From NCBI GenBank assembly GCA_951230915.1, contig OX579635.1:8494001-8558000 (forward strand): 64,000 nt of DNA, read 5' to 3'. Shown here piece after piece: positions 59,055-64,000 of the stretch. This DNA comes from Antitrichia curtipendula (Eukaryota > Streptophyta > Bryopsida > Hypnales > Leucodontaceae). Under the pieces are notes generated by a model that saw only the letters and a program-made list of their open reading frames with translations, was not told the origin of the DNA and made no database searches. Position 1 is the stretch's first letter, and every line of letters starts with the position of its first letter. Both the position numbers and the translations under genes were made by a program.

Positions 59055-62000
59055 TCAAGTTGCCAAAGTGAATTTCTGCAGACATTCTGGCTTCTGAAGC
59101 CACTCTTGTAGAGGCGAAGGACCTGTGAAAAGCACTCGCTTGGCCCGATGATAGTCTTCAGAAGCAATCTAAACAGCAAAAACAACATGGCAGAGTACTG
59201 GATCTTCAGTTTTCAACTGATCATTCTTTGAGTTCAATTTGTGTACGCTCGTGCACGCTCTAGTCACAAAACATGGTAGACATTGACAAGGAACATTGAT
59301 AAGTTCGACATATCGCCCAGACAACTGCAAGTGCAAAGCACCAATTTCTTGGGCTAATTCCTTTTTCATACTACCAAAAAATGGAGTTCTTGCTAACTCC
59401 AATTTTGCTACTCCAACAATTATCAAACCGATTCCAATTTTGTTTAGTAAGTTGGGTGCATATAATGTAAATGGCATAATTAGAGAATTCGTTGATTTTT
59501 GCTTTGAAAACATTTTTGTTTAGTAAATTGAGTAATAGACGACATTGTTATTCAATAAGAGTTAGTCCCTGATTAAATTTAAGGAGAATTTTTGTTAGGA
59601 CACAGATTTCATATGATGACCGAAAATGCAAGTGATGCTGAGACAACTGATTTCCATTATCATACATTAACATTAGGTGCAGAAAATGTACCTTGCAGGA
59701 GAGGTAGGGCAGTCCCCTCATGTGTGACAATGATGGAAAATGGTCGAGGAGTGAAACAAAAAGAGAAAAAAAAGCCCTCCTGTGATGCATGCCCAAAATA
59801 TCTGTTTAGCTCTAAATAATAATTGAGTCAAGATTTTACAGCATGCTGTTCAATCTAATAGCACACGAATAATCTCATATTCGTTTCCCTCATATAATTG
59901 CTAGAAAATGGAAACTTTAAGACAAATTGAGATCGAGGACCTGAGAGGAAGCATACTCCCATATCACGACTTGAACAATGATACCCCATTCAATTGCTTG
60001 ACGCTTGCTAGCGACTGGAGAGTGGAGAGGGAGAGACTACGGTTCATCCATTACTTACTTGCACAAAGTAGACTGCGTAGCTGGAGAGAGAGGTCCCTTT
60101 GCAGATGCACCCTGCTTTCGCCCTATTGTGCCTAAGATGACCTCATGCCGAGGTGAGGAATCCCAACCGATTGAGTACCTGCCATTGGAATCACAAGTAC
60201 TGTTAGAAAACAAGCAGACACAAATAACGTACCTCTAAATCATGTTTTCGTTCTAGTGAACAAGACAATTGTATGTCTCTGAAATAGCCAACTCCTCAGC
60301 ATTGGCGAAACACATTCAGTAGCAAAAGACTTTGATTGACCATGACAAACATTACAATTGGAGTGACGAGAGAGATGAGGGGGATAGCCAAGATGAACAA
60401 CCCGCAAGCCAAAAGAGTAGAGCCATCTTCAGGACGTCTAAACCTTTCGGGTGGAGCTGGAGCAATCCAAATCTCAGGCTGAAATAAACCCCCCCACCAG
60501 AATTGGTAGTTAGTAAAAAATCAGTAAAACTAGTAAAACTAGTAATTGACAATGGTGCTCGCCAGCATCAAGGGCATCGGTAAGTAATACGGGAGCATTC
60601 AAACGCCACAAGAATTTCCACTTACCACATTGAGCGTGTATGGTAGCGAAAGGAGCTGGTCAAGTGGTGCCAACCGACCAGAAACAGCCCTTGCTAATGC
60701 ATCGAAGGAGGAATCCATAAACTCCGACGTTGTAGAAGTCATCAGCAAGTGATTCTTCCCTGTCCAAGCTGGAGCTCCAAAGCCCTGCTCGGAATCGGTC
60801 CAAATTGCTGATGGACGATCTGTAATATCCTGTTCTGACCTACAAATCTCGACGGTAGCCGAATCACTAGCCAATGTGACGGATGATAGATAGATAGGCT
60901 CAACAAGAAAGTGAGAAAGCAGAGCTCCTGCCTCATGAGAATCCAGGTTAAAAAATGTTACAATGCTGAATCCAGGTTTAAAATGTTAGAATGCCAAAGT
61001 AACAAGAGCAAAGAGTGCGACCAAAACTCTATAGGGCAAAGAGTCAACGGCCCAAAATTCTTGACTAGTACATTTGACGGATTATCCTCAAAATCAAACC
61101 TAGGAGATAATTGTCTCCATCACTTAACTCCTGAGTGTCCAAATGACTAAAAGTGGCAGCTTCCACATCTATACGAATTGAAATAAATCATTTAGAGAGC
61201 TTCAAGGACGGCCACAAAATGCATCCATAGAAAGCAGGAGACATGTCCTACAGTTTGAACAATAAACACATGTTTTGAAAGTTACAATAACCGACTATTA
61301 TCTTCCAAAGTGGACTATTTAATTCGAGTTTGGACACGTCCGGGTTTTTATTGAAGCTTGGAGGTGTGTACATACAACGTAAACAACTCCAGAAGGGCAA
61401 AACATAAACTTGGAAAGGTCTGTTTTAGAAGGCATAAACTGGTCAACGTGAGGAAAAGTGCTAGAAGCAAGAGAAAATACCTTGAAGCCCAAGCACGTTC
61501 CAACGAGCTATTTTATCACTGCAACTCATAGACATTGTGGGGTCTCCACGGCCAGGCTTCCTCCTCGCCACTCCTGGTGCCTGGAAATTGCCATGCACTT
61601 CTACGCTCTTATCATTCTCTGAGTCCATGGTGGAACCTGCAAAGATCAAGCACGCAGAATTGAGGCACTTGACTGGTGATGTAAGCAGAATTCTCTGATC
61701 AACGACGTTATCGAATCAGACTCTCTCCCTTGGGTTTAGAGACACTACAGCAAATGTATGTAAAACAAATCAGATTGGTAGGATAGAGGCCACACCATCA
61801 GTCCAACTTAACAACCTGGCTTCCTGCTCTGCAAGTTGAGCCTCTTTGCCAACAACACTAACATCTATTCGAGCAAGCTTTGCACCAGTCTGTTTCACTG
61901 CACATGTGCAATAATCAAGTTTGGAATAAGAACCAAGAGCCATAGCATAGCGGGATATTTGCATTACTGAATTCAACCAGGGACCGTAAGCAGATTCCAG

Positions 62001-63643
62001 CAGAGGGGCAAGAACACGCATCAGTAATATCCATCACAACATCAGTTAGAGCTCCAACCAATATTAATGTGCAAAATTTCTCATCAGTTCAGATCTTCAA
62101 AAATTGATGAGTTGATACAAACACTACCTTGTTGCATTCCTCGCTTTCGCTCACTTTGTCCTTCCATGGCAATTGTGAGCGAATCCACAGCTTCCACTGA
62201 GTTTTCAGAAGCTTCTGCCGAAATATGAGGAACGATACATGCATCTCCACCTGTGGACACAATTCATGTAAGACGGCATTGATGCAAATGTCCAATGTCA
62301 AGTATACTCATCAATTTACAAAACCACACTACTCATTATAGAAAGCATTGCATAAGTATTGACAAAGAGCAGGAATCAACGAGATTGATGACCTAAAGGA
62401 TCAGATAATCACATGGTGGTTGGCTAATGTATAGATGAATCTCCAGTCCCGGCCGTAGCTGGCATCGGCGACCTCTATCTCCACTGTCCTCTTTCCATTC
62501 AAAAATCGCAGGTGGTCGATTTCCATTATTGACCTTTGCCATTTCCTCGGAACTGCCACTTTGACAAAGACGCCCAACTTCTGCGTAAAAGAATCTGCAT
62601 TAACACGTCCACGAATCAGAATACATGGAGCTGAAAAAATACTGAAGAAACAGAACGGCGGGAACAAAGGCCAAGTTAAGCAGAGATGAAGAAACCAATA
62701 ATTGCACTGAAAAATTCAGATGGACATTCATGTTCCATCCTCAACACATGTTTGAGTGATATCTTGTTTATTAAATACTGAGAATGCGCCTCCAATGATA
62801 TAATATGCGCCTCCTAATTCAAAGTACTGAAGTCACAGAAAGCAATTGAAAGCGAGCGACGACGAATATGACAGCAGAATACGGAACTTAGCAAACCAGC
62901 AGTTTGTTTTCTGAGATTCATTTCGGGGTCAAATCGTGCGAGTGATAGATTGTTGGAAAGGTATAAACGATGTGCATCTAACCAGCCATTACTCATGTCT
63001 TAAATTTCAGTATTAAAATCGCAGCAACTGATTGAAGCTCGCTGGTTTCAAATGATTGAAGTTCAAGTAATACCCAGCGTTTACGTTTCTGGCTTCAGCT
63101 CAATCAAGAGAAGGAGATGTGAGAACATTTCAAGCAGTAAAATGACAATGAAATACACAATTCAATGGAACCAATTACAAATTCAAGGCCTAGTTGCAAG
63201 CCCTAAACCCAAACCCCTGCACAATCTGCATACCGGAGAAGGGCCCTTCGTGCGATGAGAAGGAGATGTAACAAACACTACAAGCAGTAAACACACAATT
63301 CATGGAACCAGTTACAAATTCATGCCTAGTTGCAAACGCTAAACCCTATACCCTAAACCCTAACCCTTAACTCTTCACCATCTGCATACCTGAGTAGGGC
63401 CCTTCGTGCAATGACTTCCGCATGAGCGTCGTTCACGACGTCGCCATCCACGCTCATCCTGGAACGGCCAATGCACTTGGTCCCCGTCCCGAGTGCCACC
63501 ACCCTCGCGTCCTCGTTGCTCTTCAGGACAAATCCTGCCATCACAGTTCTTTCGCGCCCCTGCGGCTTTCCCTGTTTCGGCAAATTCTCGTACTTGGCCT
63601 CCACCAACTTTGCCACTTCACGACCCCACAATTTCTCCTCCAT
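59055..63643 (-). CDS. TAD1: tRNA-specific adenosine deaminase 1 (TAD1/ADAT1)
   Basis: TAD1 deaminates adenosine 37 to inosine in eukaryotic tRNA-Ala. Ten exons (minus): 63643-63390, 62594-62413, 62250-62128, 61897-61796, 61636-61481, 60927-60626, 60478-60402, 60178-60059, 59779-59692 and 59168-59055; every junction is GT-AG and in phase, giving 505 aa. The catalytic centre is complete: His74-Ala-Glu76 ([15 protein letters not shown]), Cys146 with GDACIVP across the exon 2/3 junction, and Cys259 in [14 protein letters not shown]. Family blocks [55 protein letters not shown] and [17 protein letters not shown] are present, as is the C-terminal YHRAKRVLF...EWLQKPE. Residues 147-243 form a variable insert. 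The start is the only in-frame ATG before the conserved block. The sixth exon is the longest. Confidence 0.93.
63110..63400. repeat. Partial tandem duplication of the TAD1 exon 1/intron 1 boundary
   Basis: 63110-63259 and 63260-63400 are diverged copies. Both run GAGAAGGAGATGT, AAGCAGTAAA, CACAATTCA, CCTAGTTGCAA, an AAACCC-rich part, then ATCTGCATACC and GGGCCCTTCGTGC. The right-hand copy ends in real exon 1; the left-hand copy lies inside intron 1 and keeps a ghost of the exon end and donor. The CCCTAAACCCTA words are plant telomere-like but too short to be a telomere. Confidence 0.6.
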
Positions 63644-64000
63644 GGCTAAAACAATGCCTTCAAACTCCTACAAACACATCGTCAATTCTGTGTTGGTTTC
63701 CAAGAGTATTCACCGAAAAATCATCCCTGATTTGGATGAATGAGGCAAAGATGAATGTGTAATTACAAGTCCCCCCTGCCTGCCTCCTGGTGTTGTCGGA
63801 GAGCTGCACAGCTTGTTTTGGTGTTGGATGTGTGATTTTCGGAGGTGGATGCGTTGTATTTGCCGCGATCGATGAGTGTGGGAGCTACGAACTTGCATTG
63901 AAAATTTCGGAGCGAGATGGTGGACTTTTGTGGCCGGCGATGTAAACAAGAAGTGGGCGTGTTTCTATGTTTGCGAAATCGTAATTTGTTTGGGTTGTGA
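63644..64000. promoter_or_regulatory. Upstream region of TAD1
   Basis: This should hold the 5' UTR and promoter of the leftward TAD1 gene. Short frames on both strands have no recognised domain. Confidence 0.35.

Noticed and set aside
63330..63370. AAACCCTA repeats resembling plant telomere
   Set aside because: Only a few irregular units inside a TAD1 intron; interstitial simple sequence, not a chromosome end.
1..64000. tRNA, rRNA and CRISPR arrays
   Set aside because: I scanned for T-loop strings (GGTTCRANYCC type), rRNA-like conserved runs and spaced direct repeats; none convincing. The palindrome array at 28.5 kb has no spacers of CRISPR type.

Overview
The window is nuclear DNA of a land plant. 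Gene exons are split by short spliceosomal introns, AAACCCT runs lie in one intron, and the closest recalled relatives of the proteins are plant ones. Wide AT-rich stretches between genes are filled with short inverted-repeat transposons. A non-seed plant (bryophyte or lycophyte grade) is my guess, from the unusual transposon set, a degraded methylase gene and an intron-poor MMSDH gene; the sequence does not prove it.

Five protein genes could be rebuilt exon by exon in one frame, with the total length divisible by three in every case. From left to right they are: MED9 (Mediator subunit 9, minus, 3145-4935, 5 exons, 121 aa); RPB9 (RNA polymerase II zinc-ribbon subunit, minus, 9982-11560, 4 exons, 114 aa, one intron with a GC donor); ALDH6B2-type methylmalonate-semialdehyde dehydrogenase (plus, 30463-32776, 3 exons, 574 aa); a large Golgi-type GT4-like glycosyltransferase (minus, 34151-41801, 14 exons, 1124 aa); and TAD1/ADAT1, the adenosine deaminase acting on A37 of tRNA-Ala (minus, 59055-63643, 10 exons, 505 aa). 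Two less certain coding regions are a minus-strand frame cut by the left edge (1-186 or longer) and exon-like segments of an unrecognised gene at 58167-58715 (minus).

The remainder is repeat-rich. 5.4-9.1 kb, 13.7-22.7 kb and 42.3-58 kb hold inverted-repeat elements of a few superfamilies. One group is flanked by TTAA with CCCC termini (piggyBac-like in form), with copies near 6.5, 7.9, 18.4, 21.7 and 44.9 kb. A second group is flanked by TA with termini AGGTA...TACCT, in four sequence families. Others are CACTA-like ends, MITEs with agagcatct termini and a GGGGTGAACTGACCCC MITE. 25.6-28.1 kb (minus) holds a broken multi-exon gene with at least five in-frame stops; its 3' half looks like a beta-class (motif IV before motif I) N6/N4 DNA methylase. 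I regard this as the most unusual content.

The five genes are ordinary housekeeping functions (transcription, tRNA editing, valine and pyrimidine catabolism, glycosylation) and show no sign of acting as one system. Four lie on the minus strand and MMSDH alone on the plus strand, convergent with the glycosyltransferase.
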